A stretch of 64,000 bases of DNA from Palleronia rufa (GTDB taxonomy: Bacteria; Pseudomonadota; Alphaproteobacteria; Rhodobacterales; Rhodobacteraceae): assembly GCF_000743715.1 (NCBI RefSeq), contig NZ_JQEY01000014.1, positions 18,291 to 82,290 of the forward strand. The letters run 5' to 3'. Below, one piece after another: positions 44,890 through 54,601 of the stretch (positions within the stretch are counted from its first letter, which is position 1; every line of letters begins with the position of its first letter). The notes beneath the pieces are model-generated. The model saw only the letters and a program-made list of their open reading frames with translations. It was not told the DNA's origin and searched no databases. A program made the translations under genes and the position numbers.

Positions 44890-44903
44890 GACAGGAGCCG
44901 GAC

Positions 44904-45482
44904 ATGACCCACGACGCCCCCCTTCTTCACGGCCGCAACCCCGCGCTCTGGCGGCAGGGGGCGCTGATTCTGGCCGGAACGGTGCTGATCGCCGTCGCCG
45001 CGCGTGTGTCGGTGCCCATGTGGCCGGTGCCGATGACGTTGCAGGGTCTGGCGATCCTGGTGGTGGGCCTGTCCATGGGGTCGCGCCTGGGCGCGCTCAC
45101 GCTGCTGGCCTATCTGGCAGAGGGCGCCGTGGGGCTGCCGGTCTTTGCGGGCGGCGGTGCCGGTCTGGCCTACATGGCCGGACCGACGGGCGGGTTCCTG
45201 CTGGGCTTCGTCGCCATGGCCTGGATCGCCGGTCTGGCCGCGCGGGGAAGCCTTCCGGCGATGATCGGGGCATCTGCGGTCGCGGCCCTTGCATTGTATG
45301 TGCCGGGGCTGGCCTGGCCCTATGCCGTGGCGTCGGGTCTGGGCATCGACGCCGGCTGGGCGTCGAGCGAGGCAGGCGCGCTCTGGGCGGGATGGATGCA
45401 GCCGTTCCTTTTGGGCGACGCGGTCAAGGCGGTGCTGGCCGCCGTCCTGGTCCATGCGGGGTTCCGCGCCACCGGGCGCTAG
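44904..45482 (+). CDS. bioY: Biotin transporter BioY
   Basis: Biotin-binding S component of an ECF transporter. The 192-residue membrane protein has about six helices and family motifs V-P-M-T-L-Q-G-L-A-I, L-A-Y-L-A-E-G-A-V-G-L-P-V-F-A and G-P-T-G-G-F-L-L-G-F. No bioM/bioN (energising subunits) is adjacent, so it may act alone or with unlinked partners. It ends in a strong intrinsic terminator. Confidence 0.93.
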   Translation: MTHDAPLLHGRNPALWRQGALILAGTVLIAVAARVSVPMWPVPMTLQGLAILVVGLSMGSRLGALTLLAYLAEGAVGLPVFAGGGAGLAYMAGPTGGFLLGFVAMAWIAGLAARGSLPAMIGASAVAALALYVPGLAWPYAVASGLGIDAGWASSEAGALWAGWMQPFLLGDAVKAVLAAVLVHAGFRATGR

Positions 45483-45506
45483 GGTCCGCCGGTCGTCACG
45501 GTCCGG

Positions 45507-45534
45507 ACGCCGGTCCTTCGGGGCCGGCGTTTTT
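45507..45534 (+). terminator. Intrinsic terminator of bioY
   Basis: A stem of about 10 bp (arm acgccggtcc, one T-G pair) with the stable loop ttcg, followed by five T residues. It begins 24 bp after the bioY stop. The remaining 265 bp up to purF hold no recognisable gene; a 6-bp perfect inverted repeat gggacc-ggc-ggtccc lies at 45622-45636. Confidence 0.85.
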
Positions 45535-45799
45535 CGTTTCGCGTCCGGGAGGGAGGGTGACCGCCGCCGCGCTTCGGGACCGGAAGGCCGAGGTTCGGAG
45601 CGCGTTCGCAACAGACCCTTGGGGACCGGCGGTCCCATGGACGATCGGGCGCGCACCCCGGGCGACCGGCCGCGCCGGGACCGGCACGCGCACAGACGTC
45701 CGGGGACATCTTGCGTCTTTCGGCAGCTCTCCTGTGACGCCGGATACGCCTGGAGCACATCCGGCCAACCGGTGTCCGCGCTGACGGAACCTTGCGTGG

Positions 45800-47278
45800 C
45801 TATTCCGCGGCTTCCTTGAGGCGAAAGCCCTTTTCGATCCGGTCGGTGGGGATCACCGGGTAGTCGCCGGAAAAGCAGGCATCGCAATATTGCGGATGGG
45901 CTTGGTCGCGGCCCAGAGCCTCGCCCACGGCACGGTAGAGCCCGTCGAGTGAGATGAAGCGCAGGGAGTCGACGCCCAGATGGACGCACATCTCATCCTC
46001 CGACATGGTGGCGGCGAGCAGCTTTTCGCGGTCGGGCGTGTCCACGCCGTAAAAGCACGGCCACGCCGTCGGCGGCGATGCGATGCGGAAATGGATCGCC
46101 GCCGCGCCTGCGTCGAGCAGCATCTCGCGGATCTTGATGCTGGTTGTGCCGCGCACCACGGAATCGTCCACCAGCACGATGCGCTTGCCCCGGATCAGCG
46201 CGCGGTTGACGTTCAGCTTGAGCCGCACGCCCATATTGCGGATCTGTTCGGTCGGCTCGATGAAGGTCCGGCCCATGTACTGGTTGCGGATGATCCCCAT
46301 GGCGTAGGGGATCCCCGACTCCTGGCTGTAGCCGATGGCCGCGGGGGTGCCGGAATCCGGGACCGGACAGACCATGTCGGCCTCTACCGGCGCCTCGCGG
46401 GCCAGTTCGACGCCGATCTGGCGGCGGGTCTCATAGACCGACCGGCCGCCCAGGATCGAATCGGGGCGCGAGAAATAGACATGCTCGAAGATGCAGAAGC
46501 GCGGGCGCTGGGGGGCGAAGGGGCGGTGGGACTTCACCTCTCCGTCCTCGATCACCACCATCTCTCCGGGTTCGATCTCACGGATGAAATCGGCGCCGAT
46601 GATGTCCAGCGCGCAGGTCTCCGAACTCAGCACCCAGCCGTCGCCCAACTGGCCCAGCACCAGCGGCCGCACCCCCAGCGGGTCGCGCACGCCGATCAGC
46701 TTGGTGCGGGTCATGGCGACGATGGAGAACGCGCCCTCGACCCGGCGCAGCGCGTCCTGGATGCGCTCCGGCACCTTGCGCTGCAGCGACCGGGCCATGA
46801 GGTGGATGATGCATTCGCTGTCGCTGGAGGACTGGAAGATCGAGCCGCGGTCGATCAACTCCCGTCTCAGCGCGTCGGCATTGGTGATGTTGCCGTTATG
46901 GGCGATGGCCGCGCCACCCATGGAGAACTCGCCGAAGAAGGGCTGCACGTCGCGGATCTGGGTGTTGCCCTTGGCACCGGTGGTCGAATAGCGGACATGG
47001 CCGATGGCCAGCGGGCCCGGCAGCGTGTCCATGAGCGATTGCTTGGTGAAGCTGTCGCGGACATAGCCGAAGCGGCGGGCGGAGTTGAAGCCCTGGACCG
47101 GATCGTGGCTGACGATGCCGCCCGCCTCCTGCCCGCGATGCTGAAGCGCGTGCAGCCCGAGGGCCACGAAATTCGCCGCATCGACCACGCCGGTTACGCC
47201 GAAGACGCCGCATTCCTCACGCAGCTTGTCGTCGTCCAGGGGATGGGATCTTGGCTGGACGGGGGGCATCGCGGGCAT
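45800..47278 (-). CDS. purF: Amidophosphoribosyltransferase
   Basis: First committed step of purine synthesis: PRPP plus glutamine to phosphoribosylamine. The 492-residue protein has a short propeptide ending K-L-R-E-E before the N-terminal nucleophile Cys23 (C-G-V-F-G-V). A class II glutaminase domain follows (H-R-G-Q-E-A-G-G-I-V, S-M-G-G-A-A-I-A-H-N-G-N), and then a phosphoribosyltransferase domain with V-L-V-D-D-S-V-V-R-G-T-T-S. No Fe-S cysteines were examined in detail. The start may be 47278 or 47269; both give only a propeptide difference. No cvpA gene is adjacent. Confidence 0.96.
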   Translation of the reverse strand: MPAMPPVQPRSHPLDDDKLREECGVFGVTGVVDAANFVALGLHALQHRGQEAGGIVSHDPVQGFNSARRFGYVRDSFTKQSLMDTLPGPLAIGHVRYSTTGAKGNTQIRDVQPFFGEFSMGGAAIAHNGNITNADALRRELIDRGSIFQSSSDSECIIHLMARSLQRKVPERIQDALRRVEGAFSIVAMTRTKLIGVRDPLGVRPLVLGQLGDGWVLSSETCALDIIGADFIREIEPGEMVVIEDGEVKSHRPFAPQRPRFCIFEHVYFSRPDSILGGRSVYETRRQIGVELAREAPVEADMVCPVPDSGTPAAIGYSQESGIPYAMGIIRNQYMGRTFIEPTEQIRNMGVRLKLNVNRALIRGKRIVLVDDSVVRGTTSIKIREMLLDAGAAAIHFRIASPPTAWPCFYGVDTPDREKLLAATMSEDEMCVHLGVDSLRFISLDGLYRAVGEALGRDQAHPQYCDACFSGDYPVIPTDRIEKGFRLKEAAE

Positions 47279-47366
47279 GGGGCGGACGGCTCCGGCGAGG
47301 GGCGTTGGCGCCGATGTAAGGAGTCGTGCGGCACTTGTCACGTCCCAGCGGTGCGGGGACGGGGGG

Positions 47367-47948
47367 TCATAGGAACACCAGTACGGGCGACAGCACCAGA
47401 AGTGCCGCCATGGTGACGTTGAACGCCCGCAGACGCGCCGGATTGCGAAGCATCCGGCCAAGTGCGCGACCTGCCGCGCACCACACTGCGACGATCGGCA
47501 GGCAGACCGCGGCGAAGACCATCGCCGCCAGCGGGGTGGCAGAGGCGGGGACGTAGACCGATACCGTGGTGAGGGCCATGGCCCAGGCCTTGGGGTTGAC
47601 CCATTGGAAGGCCGCGGCCTGCAGCACGGTCAGGGGCCGTCCCGGCGGCGCGGACGGGTCCGGCGGCGCCGCGGTGGCGATCTTCCAGGCCAGGATCAGC
47701 AGATAGGCCAGCGACAGGGCCGCCAGCAGACCGGCCAGCCATGGCAGGGCCTCGAAGAGACCGGCAAGCCCGGCGCCGACCGCCAGGAGCATGACGGCGA
47801 TGCCGAGCGCGATCCCGACGATATGCGGCACCGTGCGCCTCAGCCCGAAATTCGCCCCCGACGCCATGACCATGAGGTTGTTGGGGCCCGGCGTGCCGGT
47901 GGCGACGACGGCAAAGAGGATCAGCGCGGCGAGTCGGTCCGGGGTCAT
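47367..47948 (-). CDS. LysE-family amino acid exporter
   Basis: A 193-residue membrane protein of the LysE/RhtB family with about six helices: T-P-G-P-N-N-L-M-V-M-A-S-G-A-N-F-G is the signature region, and W-V-N-P-K-A-W-A-M-A is the second conserved motif. It exports amino acids or related metabolites. It is 88 bp upstream of purF on the same strand. Confidence 0.88.
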   Translation of the reverse strand: MTPDRLAALILFAVVATGTPGPNNLMVMASGANFGLRRTVPHIVGIALGIAVMLLAVGAGLAGLFEALPWLAGLLAALSLAYLLILAWKIATAAPPDPSAPPGRPLTVLQAAAFQWVNPKAWAMALTTVSVYVPASATPLAAMVFAAVCLPIVAVWCAAGRALGRMLRNPARLRAFNVTMAALLVLSPVLVFL

Positions 47949-47999
47949 GGCGGCCCCTTGTGGCCGCCCGGCTCACGCGCGTCCAGAGCGGTCCCGCCG

Positions 48000-48581
48000 T
48001 CAGATGAACGGGGTGATCCGCCAGGCGCCCCACAGGGCCGCCGATGCCGCGACCATCGCTATCGCCATGAGGATACCGTCGCCAAGGGTGATGGCGATGC
48101 CGAAGAGCGCAATGGCCAGCATCGGGATCGCCGCCGCGAAGGGGACGAACTCCAGCGCAGGGACGGTCAGCGCCAGTCCGATCACTGCCAGAGCGGCGAC
48201 CCGCATCGCGGGCCTTGAGGTCAGCGCCGAAAGGCGGTGTCCGAAATGGCGATCCAGGAACCGGCCCGGTCCCCGCATCCGGTCGACCGCGCCGGACAGG
48301 CGCTCCTCGCGGACCGCGCGTTCGCGGATCGCCGCCGGCATCCAGATCCGCTTTCGTCCGATGGCGGTCTGCACCGCGAAGATCAGCACGATGGCCGCCA
48401 TCAAGCTGGGCAAGGTCGGGATGCCGCCGAGCGGCGAGGCGCCGATCAGGCCCGGCACGAGCAGAAACACCCCGCTGGAGCGATGCCCTACCTTGTCCAT
48501 GACGTCGCCGACCGACACCTCGTCGCCGCTCTTCGCCAGATCGTCCAGTTCATCGAGGATGTCGGTGACGCGTCCGCTCAT
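48000..48581 (-). CDS. ExoD-family membrane protein
   Basis: A 193-residue protein of the exopolysaccharide synthesis ExoD family: G-V-F-L-L-V-P-G-L-I-G-A-S-P-L-G-G-I-P-T-L-P is the hallmark segment, followed by F-L-D-R-H-F-G-H-R and hydrophobic helices at the C-terminus. ExoD affects exopolysaccharide amount and alkali tolerance in rhizobia; mechanism unknown. It may be loosely linked to ugd elsewhere in the window. It is divergent from the hydrolase gene. Confidence 0.85.
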   Translation of the reverse strand: MSGRVTDILDELDDLAKSGDEVSVGDVMDKVGHRSSGVFLLVPGLIGASPLGGIPTLPSLMAAIVLIFAVQTAIGRKRIWMPAAIRERAVREERLSGAVDRMRGPGRFLDRHFGHRLSALTSRPAMRVAALAVIGLALTVPALEFVPFAAAIPMLAIALFGIAITLGDGILMAIAMVAASAALWGAWRITPFI

Positions 48582-48694
48582 GCAGGCGGAACGTTGCGAA
48601 GGGATATCGCGTTCCCGTGAACATGGATGACGCGGACCGCCCGATGCATTACCTCCCGCCTCACCACACGGATGACCGAAGAGGGAGATCGGAC

Positions 48695-49483
48695 ATGACC
48701 ACCAGACGCACGTTCCTTGCAGCCGGTGCGGCGATCGGCGCCTCGACCATACTGCCGACCGCGCTACTGGCCGGATCTCACGCTTCGAACGCGTTCGAGA
48801 CCGAGGCGGGTCCGATTACCGTTCATCCCGTCAGCCATGCCAGTTTCGTCATGGAAACGCCCGTGGGGGTGATCTACGCCGATCCGGTGGGCGATCCTGC
48901 GCAATACGCCGATCTGCCGGAGCCGGATTTCATCCTCATCACCCATGAGCACGGCGATCACTACAACGCGGAGACCCTGACCGCTCTCGCGGTCGGCAAG
49001 ACACAGATTCTGACCAACCCCGCAGTCTATGACATGCTGCCGGCCGATCTGAAGATGAAGGCCCAGCAGGCCGCCAACGGTGAGACAGTGGATGTCGCCG
49101 GCCTGATGATAGAGGCGGTGCCGGCCTACAACATCACCGACGGACGGCTGGAGTTCCATCCGCCGGGCCGCGACAACGGCTACGTGTTCGAGATCGGTGG
49201 CAAGCGGATCTACATCTCGGGCGATACGGAGGGCACGCCGGAGATGCGCGCGCTCGGAGACATCTTCATCGCATTCGTGTCGATGAACCTGCCGTTCACC
49301 ATGGATGCGGGACAGGCCGCCGACGCGGTTTCGGAATTCCAGCCCGCTTTCGTCTATCCCTATCACTACCGGGGACGCGACGGCGGCACCCAGGATCCAA
49401 AGGAGTTCGCCTCGCTCCTGGGTGAGACCGATGCAGAGACGGAGGTTCGCATCGGCGACTGGTACAACCCCGACGTGATCTGA
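48695..49483 (+). CDS. Tat-exported MBL-fold hydrolase (UPF0173-like)
   Basis: A 262-residue protein with a twin-arginine signal: T-T-R-R-T-F-L-A-A-G-A-A-I-G-A-S, then a hydrophobic stretch. The metallo-beta-lactamase fold follows with the zinc motif I-T-H-E-H-G-D-H-Y near residue 94 and Y-I-S-G-D-T-E-G. It resembles the UPF0173 metal-dependent hydrolases, here in exported form. ATG 48695 was chosen because GAGGGAG precedes it and the signal starts there; the frame is open from 48617. The substrate is unknown. Confidence 0.85.
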   Translation: MTTRRTFLAAGAAIGASTILPTALLAGSHASNAFETEAGPITVHPVSHASFVMETPVGVIYADPVGDPAQYADLPEPDFILITHEHGDHYNAETLTALAVGKTQILTNPAVYDMLPADLKMKAQQAANGETVDVAGLMIEAVPAYNITDGRLEFHPPGRDNGYVFEIGGKRIYISGDTEGTPEMRALGDIFIAFVSMNLPFTMDAGQAADAVSEFQPAFVYPYHYRGRDGGTQDPKEFASLLGETDAETEVRIGDWYNPDVI

Positions 49484-49497
49484 ATTTTCCCTCCAGA

Positions 49498-50163
49498 TCA
49501 TCCGGCGGAGGCGTCGCTTTTCGGAGCGGCGCCTCTTTTTTCGCGGGACAGCCAGAGTTCTAGTAGCGCAAGATAGGGAAGGTAGAAGGCGAAGACCTGG
49601 ACGCGGTCGAAGGGGCCGGTCAGCGCCTCTGTCGAGCCGGCGCCCCCGGTCGCCAGGAACCACGCGGCGTAGTGCAGCCGGAACAGCAGGGAACCCATGG
49701 CAAGGGTAAAGAACCGCAGCGCCCAGCGGCGATGCCGGACCAGATCGCGGGCGCGCGCCGCACGGATCGCCATGAGGGCCGCGACCCCGAGAAGCACGCC
49801 GTAGAGCGCGAAGGCCGCGTCCATGACCGGCCCCCCGATGGTGCCCCGCCCCGCGATATAGACCAGCCCGCCAAGGGCCGCGGCCAGTGCCGCGCCCACG
49901 AAGATCCGGCCCATCCCGCGGTGCAACCCGGGCCAGCGGCGGCGCAGGGCGGGAATGAGCTGGAGCGGCACCAGCGCGGTCAGCACGGCACCCGCTGCCA
50001 TGTGCAGCGCAAGCGCGGCATTCGACGCAGGGGCGCCCGGCGCGAAGAGATGGCTGTCGGGCGGACGAAGCCCCCGTGCCGCGTCGATCGCCAGCCCCAG
50101 CGCATAGAGTCCGAAGGGCAGGGCCACGAGCACGGCCAGCAAGGGCAGCGCCGCGCGCCTCAT
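49498..50163 (-). CDS. DUF2306-like membrane protein
   Basis: A 221-residue protein with about six to seven hydrophobic segments. It contains L-H-M-A-A-G-A-V-L, L-Q-L-I-P-A-L-R-R-R-W-P-G-L-H-R and R-H-R-R-W-A-L-R-F, the His- and Arg-rich pattern of DUF2306 proteins. Function unknown. Its start overlaps the thpR stop by 4 nt, so the two are coupled; its 3' end overlaps the terminator of the convergent hydrolase gene. Confidence 0.72.
   Translation of the reverse strand: MRRAALPLLAVLVALPFGLYALGLAIDAARGLRPPDSHLFAPGAPASNAALALHMAAGAVLTALVPLQLIPALRRRWPGLHRGMGRIFVGAALAAALGGLVYIAGRGTIGGPVMDAAFALYGVLLGVAALMAIRAARARDLVRHRRWALRFFTLAMGSLLFRLHYAAWFLATGGAGSTEALTGPFDRVQVFAFYLPYLALLELWLSREKRGAAPKSDASAG
49508..49541 (+). 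terminator. Intrinsic terminator of the hydrolase gene
   Basis: An 11-bp stem (arm gaggcgtcgct, one T-G pair), loop tttcgg, then six T residues. It begins 25 bp after the hydrolase stop at 49483. It overlaps the last codons of the convergent DUF2306-like gene. Confidence 0.9.
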
Positions 50164-50702
50164 GCCAGAGGGTAGCTTTCCAGCAGGTCGTATCGCGGCC
50201 CGTCCGGGTGAAGGGTGGAGCGGTAGAGATGAAGGTCAGCGGCGACGTCCGCGGGCAGGCGCGCATCGCCGTGGGCCGACAGGAACCGGCCGAGGCGGGC
50301 GTGATCCTCCGGTGGCATCCGGTGGGCAAACCGGGCCAGCGTCACATGCGGCACGAAGCGGCGGTGGGGCAGGGCGATGCCGCAGCGCCTTGCGGCGCTG
50401 GCCAAGCCTGCCTGGAGGTGCATCAACCGCGGATCGGGTACGACCGCCGCATGGACCGAGCGCGGGTTCGCGCTGCCGAACACCGAAAGGCCCCGGAACG
50501 CCACCTGCGCCGGCCCCGGGCGCCGCAGTCCGAGCGTCAGGTCCAGCTCTTCCAGCGCGTCGCGGCCTGCCTGCGCAAAAAACACCAGCGTCAGGTGCAG
50601 ATCGTCCTCATCCACGATGCGCCCGCAGCGCAGGTGGTCCTGCAGATCCGAAAGCGCGCCGCGCTGATCATCGGAGAGGGAAAGAGCGAGAAAGGCGCGC
50701 AT
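50160..50702 (-). CDS. thpR: RNA 2',3'-cyclic phosphodiesterase
   Basis: A 180-residue 2H phosphoesterase that hydrolyses 2',3'-cyclic phosphates at RNA ends. Both catalytic H-x-T motifs are present: H36-L-T38 in D-L-H-L-T-L-V-F-F and the second in P-H-V-T-L-A-R-F near 120. Length and order match ThpR/LigT. Start ATG 50702, 72 bp from the divergent hemerythrin gene. Confidence 0.92.
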   Translation of the reverse strand: MRAFLALSLSDDQRGALSDLQDHLRCGRIVDEDDLHLTLVFFAQAGRDALEELDLTLGLRRPGPAQVAFRGLSVFGSANPRSVHAAVVPDPRLMHLQAGLASAARRCGIALPHRRFVPHVTLARFAHRMPPEDHARLGRFLSAHGDARLPADVAADLHLYRSTLHPDGPRYDLLESYPLA

Positions 50703-50774
50703 GCTGCGCAGATAGTCGCCCCGGCCGACGCGCGAAAGGGTGACGACCGGCCGCGCCCAGCCTATCTGCGGGGC

Positions 50775-51344
50775 ATGGATGACGACGCGCTGACCCTCGA
50801 ACGCCGGACCGGCCTGCCCGATGCGCTGCGTGTGCTGGAGACGGCACTCCCGCGCGGCACGTGGGAGGCACATCCCGGGTTCTCGCCCCTCACCCGGTTC
50901 TGGTTGCAGCGCCATCTGACGTTCCGGGAAATCCTCTCCAACCTGAAGGCCGGCACCGACGCCTACCTGAATGGCGACACCGATCCACGCCGCTACGGCC
51001 GCGAGACCGCAAGGTTGGCCCGGATCTTCGTGCAGGAACTGCATGGCCACCACACCATCGAGGACCAGCATTATTTCCCGATGCTCCAGACGCTCGACGG
51101 ACGGCTGGACCGCGGCTTTGCCTTGCTCGACGCCGATCACGACGCGCTCGACGGACATCTGGTCGCGCTGGCCGACGCGACCGACGCCATGCGGGCGGGA
51201 CTCGGATCCGATGATCCCCTGAGCCCTGCCGCGATGCTCGGGCGGCATCTGGACGGGTTCGAGCGATACCTGAACCGGCACCTGACCGATGAGGAGGATC
51301 TGGTCGTCCCGGTCATCCTGACTTATGCGCCGGAAATCGGCTGA
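50775..51344 (+). CDS. Hemerythrin HHE cation-binding domain protein
   Basis: A 189-residue all-helical protein with a hemerythrin-like metal site: H-G-H-H-T-I-E-D-Q-H-Y-F-P near residue 90, D-A-D-H-D-A-L-D-G-H and N-R-H-L-T-D-E-E-D-L, which supply His/Glu/Asp ligands for a di-iron centre. Family members sense or store O2 or nitric oxide; the role here is unknown. It converges on the MFS exporter, whose stop is 6 bp away. Confidence 0.82.
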   Translation: MDDDALTLERRTGLPDALRVLETALPRGTWEAHPGFSPLTRFWLQRHLTFREILSNLKAGTDAYLNGDTDPRRYGRETARLARIFVQELHGHHTIEDQHYFPMLQTLDGRLDRGFALLDADHDALDGHLVALADATDAMRAGLGSDDPLSPAAMLGRHLDGFERYLNRHLTDEEDLVVPVILTYAPEIG

Positions 51345-51350
51345 CGGCGG

Positions 51351-52568
51351 TCAGGCCATCCGCAGCCGCCGCTCGCGCCAGATGACGAAGAGGATCGACA
51401 GGACCGAGGCGGCGGAGGTCAGCGTCATCAGCCAGATCAGCGGGTGGCTGCTGTCCGATCCGGCCAGGATCACGCCCGCCACGGTCGAGAGGCCCGCGCC
51501 GCCGCCGATCATGATCGCGCCGCCCAGCCCCGACGCGGTGCCGGCCAGATGCGGCCGGACCGACAGCATTCCGGCGGTGGCGTTGGGGATCACCAGCCCA
51601 TTGCCCAGTCCAACGGTCGTCATGAAGCCGAAAAACACCAGCGGCCCGTCCTCCCCGGCCAGGGAGATGACCAGCGACAGACCCAGCCCGATCACGGTCA
51701 GCACGGTTCCGATCAGGATCATCGGGTTGGTGCCCACCCGCGCGGCATAGCGGCCGGTCACGCCGTTGCCCACCAGATAGCCGATCGCCGGCGCGCCGAA
51801 GTAGAGGCCCAGAACCTCCGGACTCATGCCGTAGACCTCGGAGCCCACATAGGGCGCGCCGCCCAGATAGGCGAAGAACGCCCCCGAAGCGAAGGCCGCC
51901 GTCAGCGCATAGCCCCAGAACCGCGGTGCCATCAGAAGCTGCGGGTACTGGGCGACCTGCTGGCGCAGGGTACCGGTGGAGGGGGCGGCGGTTTCCCCCA
52001 TGTCGTAATAGGCCAGCGCGAAGGCGGCCGCTCCGGCCAGCGCCAGGGCCGCGAAGCTCGCCTGCCAGCCGAAAAGCCCGTCCAGAAGCCCTCCGAAGGC
52101 GGGGGCGATCATCGGGACCAGGGACATTCCCATGGTCACGTAGCCGATCATCGAGGCGGAATCGTTCTGCGAGTAGAGATCCCGTATCGCCGCGCGCGGC
52201 AGGATGAGTCCCGCGACGATGGCCGCCTGGATCATGCGGAACATCAAAAACACGGCGACATGGGTAGAGAGCATGCCGCCGACCGACGCCAGGGTGAACA
52301 CGGCGATGGACCACAGCATGATCCGCCGCCGCCCGTAGCGGTCGGACATCGGTCCGATCACCAGCTGCATCAGCGCGTTGACGGCCAGGTAGCCCGTCAC
52401 CGCCAACTGGATCACCCCGTAGGAGGTGTCGAAATAGGCCGCCATCCCGGGCAGGGACGGCAGAAAGAGGTTCATGCCCAGCGCCCCAAGGGACGTCAGC
52501 AGGATGAGCGACACCAGATGCGGGGGCGTGGTCCGGTCGAACGGGATAGCGCGGCGGGCAGGGGGCAT
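51351..52568 (-). CDS. MFS multidrug exporter, Bcr/CflA family
   Basis: A 405-residue transporter with twelve predicted helices. It has [16 protein letters not shown] near the first helix, and [15 protein letters not shown] in the first cytoplasmic loop (the MFS motif A), then R-M-I-Q-A-A. This is the Bcr/CflA group (bicyclomycin, chloramphenicol-type exporters). The ATG at 52568 starts at the first membrane segment; the long frame upstream has no homology. It is divergent from pccB across 176 bp. Confidence 0.88.
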   Translation of the reverse strand: MPPARRAIPFDRTTPPHLVSLILLTSLGALGMNLFLPSLPGMAAYFDTSYGVIQLAVTGYLAVNALMQLVIGPMSDRYGRRRIMLWSIAVFTLASVGGMLSTHVAVFLMFRMIQAAIVAGLILPRAAIRDLYSQNDSASMIGYVTMGMSLVPMIAPAFGGLLDGLFGWQASFAALALAGAAAFALAYYDMGETAAPSTGTLRQQVAQYPQLLMAPRFWGYALTAAFASGAFFAYLGGAPYVGSEVYGMSPEVLGLYFGAPAIGYLVGNGVTGRYAARVGTNPMILIGTVLTVIGLGLSLVISLAGEDGPLVFFGFMTTVGLGNGLVIPNATAGMLSVRPHLAGTASGLGGAIMIGGGAGLSTVAGVILAGSDSSHPLIWLMTLTSAASVLSILFVIWRERRLRMA

Positions 52569-52689
52569 GGGTGACAATTGGACTGTATGGAAACGGGAAA
52601 GATCGGGCGTTGAAGCCACGAAATGCGCGGAACCTACCATGGTTTCCCGCGTCCGGCAGTCGGAAAATTTCGCCTTTCCCGCGGCGTAT

Positions 52690-52708
52690 GGCGCACATAT
52701 GTTGCGCC
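52690..52708. promoter_or_regulatory. Candidate operator upstream of pccB
   Basis: A 6-bp perfect inverted repeat (ggcgca/tgcgcc) around catatgt, which itself contains the 8-bp palindrome acatatgt. It lies 36 bp before the pccB ATG. Propionyl-CoA carboxylase genes in Rhodobacter are controlled by a short-chain fatty acyl regulator (PccR), but this site does not resemble its TTTGCAAA-type motif and no such regulator gene is adjacent. Confidence 0.4.
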
Positions 52709-52744
52709 GCACAGGCACCTCACGAAACGAATGGAGCACGCGCC

Positions 52745-54277
52745 ATGAAGGACATCCTGACCCAGCTTGAGGACCGGCGCACAGAGGCGCGCCGGGGTGG
52801 CGGCGCACGCCGGACCGAGGCTCAGCATGCCAAGGGCAAGCTTACGGCGCGCGAACGTCTGGACCTGTTGCTGGACGAAGGTTCGTTCGAGGAGTTCGAC
52901 ACATTCGTCGCCCACCGGGCAACGGACTTCGGCATGGACGAGCAGAAATATCCCGGCGACGGCGTGGTGACCGGGTGGGGCACGATCAACGGCCGGCAGG
53001 TCTATGTGTTCAGCCAGGATTTCACCGTCCTGGGTGGCTCGCTGTCGGAAACCCACGCACAGAAGATCTGCAAGATCATGGATATGGCCATGCAGAACGG
53101 CGCGCCGGTGATCGGTTTGAACGATTCGGGCGGGGCACGCATCCAGGAGGGGGTCGCCAGCCTGGCGGGCTATGCCGAGGTGTTCCAGCGCAACGTGCTG
53201 GCCTCCGGCGTGATTCCGCAGATCAGCGTCATCATGGGTCCCTGCGCGGGCGGGGCCGTCTATTCGCCGGCGATGACCGACTTCATCCTGATGGTGAAGG
53301 ACACGTCCTACATGTTCGTGACCGGTCCCGACGTGGTCAAGACCGTCACCAATGAGGTCGTGACCGCAGAAGAGCTGGGCGGCGCCTCTACCCATACCCG
53401 CAAGTCCTCTGTCGCGGACGGGGCGTTCGAGAACGACGTCGAGGCGCTGATAGAGGTGCGGCGGCTGGTCGACTACCTGCCGCTCTCGAACCGCTCCAAA
53501 CCGCCGGTGCGGCCGTTCTTCGACGATCCCGGGCGGATCGACGACAGCCTGGACACGGTGATCCCCGAGAACCCGAACATGCCCTACGACATGAAGGAAG
53601 TGATCGGAAAGATCGCCGATGAGGGCGATTTCTACGAGATTCAGGCCGAGTTCGCCAAGAACATCCTGACCGGGTTCATCCGGCTGGAGGGGCGGACCGT
53701 CGGCGTCGTGGCCAACCAGCCCATGGTGCTGGCGGGCGTTCTGGACATCGACTCCAGCCGCAAGGCCGCGCGGTTCGTGCGGTTCTGCGACGCGTTCGAG
53801 ATCCCGATTCTGACTTTGGTGGACGTGCCCGGATTTCTCCCCGGGACGGGCCAGGAACACGGGGGCGTCATCAAGCACGGCGCCAAGCTGCTCTTCGCCT
53901 ATGGCGAGGCGACGGTCCCGAAAGTCACGGTCATCACGCGCAAGGCCTATGGTGGTGCCTATGACGTGATGTCGTCCAAGCACCTGCGCGGCGATCTGAA
54001 CTACGCCTGGCCCACGGCCGAGATCGCGGTGATGGGGGCAAAGGGCGCGGTAGAGATCCTCTATCGCTCGGAATTGGGCGACCGGGACAAGATCGCCGCA
54101 CGGACCGCGGAATACGACACCAACTTCGCCAACCCGTTCAAGGCGGCGGAGCGCGGTTTCATCGATGAGGTCATCATGCCCCATTCCACCCGCCGCCGGG
54201 TCTGCCGCGCCTTCGCCTCCCTGCGCGGCAAGGTGCTGGCGAACCCGTGGAAGAAACACGACAACATTCCGCTGTAG
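52745..54277 (+). CDS. pccB: Propionyl-CoA carboxylase beta subunit (carboxyltransferase)
   Basis: Transfers carboxyl from biotin to propionyl-CoA, giving (S)-methylmalonyl-CoA. The 510-residue protein has both carboxyltransferase halves: [16 protein letters not shown] at the start, [26 protein letters not shown], then [11 protein letters not shown] and [13 protein letters not shown] 52745. The partner pccA is 1.2 kb downstream, separated by three small genes, and the mutase mcmA follows. Together these feed propionate carbon into succinyl-CoA. Confidence 0.97.
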   Translation: MKDILTQLEDRRTEARRGGGARRTEAQHAKGKLTARERLDLLLDEGSFEEFDTFVAHRATDFGMDEQKYPGDGVVTGWGTINGRQVYVFSQDFTVLGGSLSETHAQKICKIMDMAMQNGAPVIGLNDSGGARIQEGVASLAGYAEVFQRNVLASGVIPQISVIMGPCAGGAVYSPAMTDFILMVKDTSYMFVTGPDVVKTVTNEVVTAEELGGASTHTRKSSVADGAFENDVEALIEVRRLVDYLPLSNRSKPPVRPFFDDPGRIDDSLDTVIPENPNMPYDMKEVIGKIADEGDFYEIQAEFAKNILTGFIRLEGRTVGVVANQPMVLAGVLDIDSSRKAARFVRFCDAFEIPILTLVDVPGFLPGTGQEHGGVIKHGAKLLFAYGEATVPKVTVITRKAYGGAYDVMSSKHLRGDLNYAWPTAEIAVMGAKGAVEILYRSELGDRDKIAARTAEYDTNFANPFKAAERGFIDEVIMPHSTRRRVCRAFASLRGKVLANPWKKHDNIPL

Positions 54278-54413
54278 GTCCGGCGTGGCTGCGGCCGTCC
54301 GTCTTGCGGCGGCCCGCCGTCCGGGCAGGGGCTTGACGATGCCGCGCCGGCACCGATGTCATGACCACATCCCGGAAAGGCCCCGCCCGGGCCGGCAAGA
54401 CTGGAGACACACG

Positions 54414-54551
54414 ATGCCGAAGAGAGTCACGATCGTCACGGCCCTGGCTGCCCTGTCCTTCACCGCCGCCTGCGGCAACCGGACAGAAGAGGTCGTCTAT
54501 TCCGATCCCGCCCCGGTCATCGCGCCTGACCCGACCTACAGCAAGTTCTGA
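54414..54551 (+). CDS. Very small lipoprotein (45 residues) in the pcc cluster
   Basis: M-P-K-R-V-T-I-V-T-A-L-A-A-L-S-F-T-A-A-C is a complete lipoprotein signal, with Cys20; the mature part is only 26 residues. GGAG stands 9 nt before the ATG at 54414. Tiny lipoproteins are regularly found between pccB and pccA in Rhodobacterales; no function is known. Confidence 0.68.
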   Translation: MPKRVTIVTALAALSFTAACGNRTEEVVYSDPAPVIAPDPTYSKF

Positions 54552-54601
54552 CGCAACTGGCGGACGCCTGCCGCCGGTGTCCGACATGACCGGAGGGTTC
54601 A

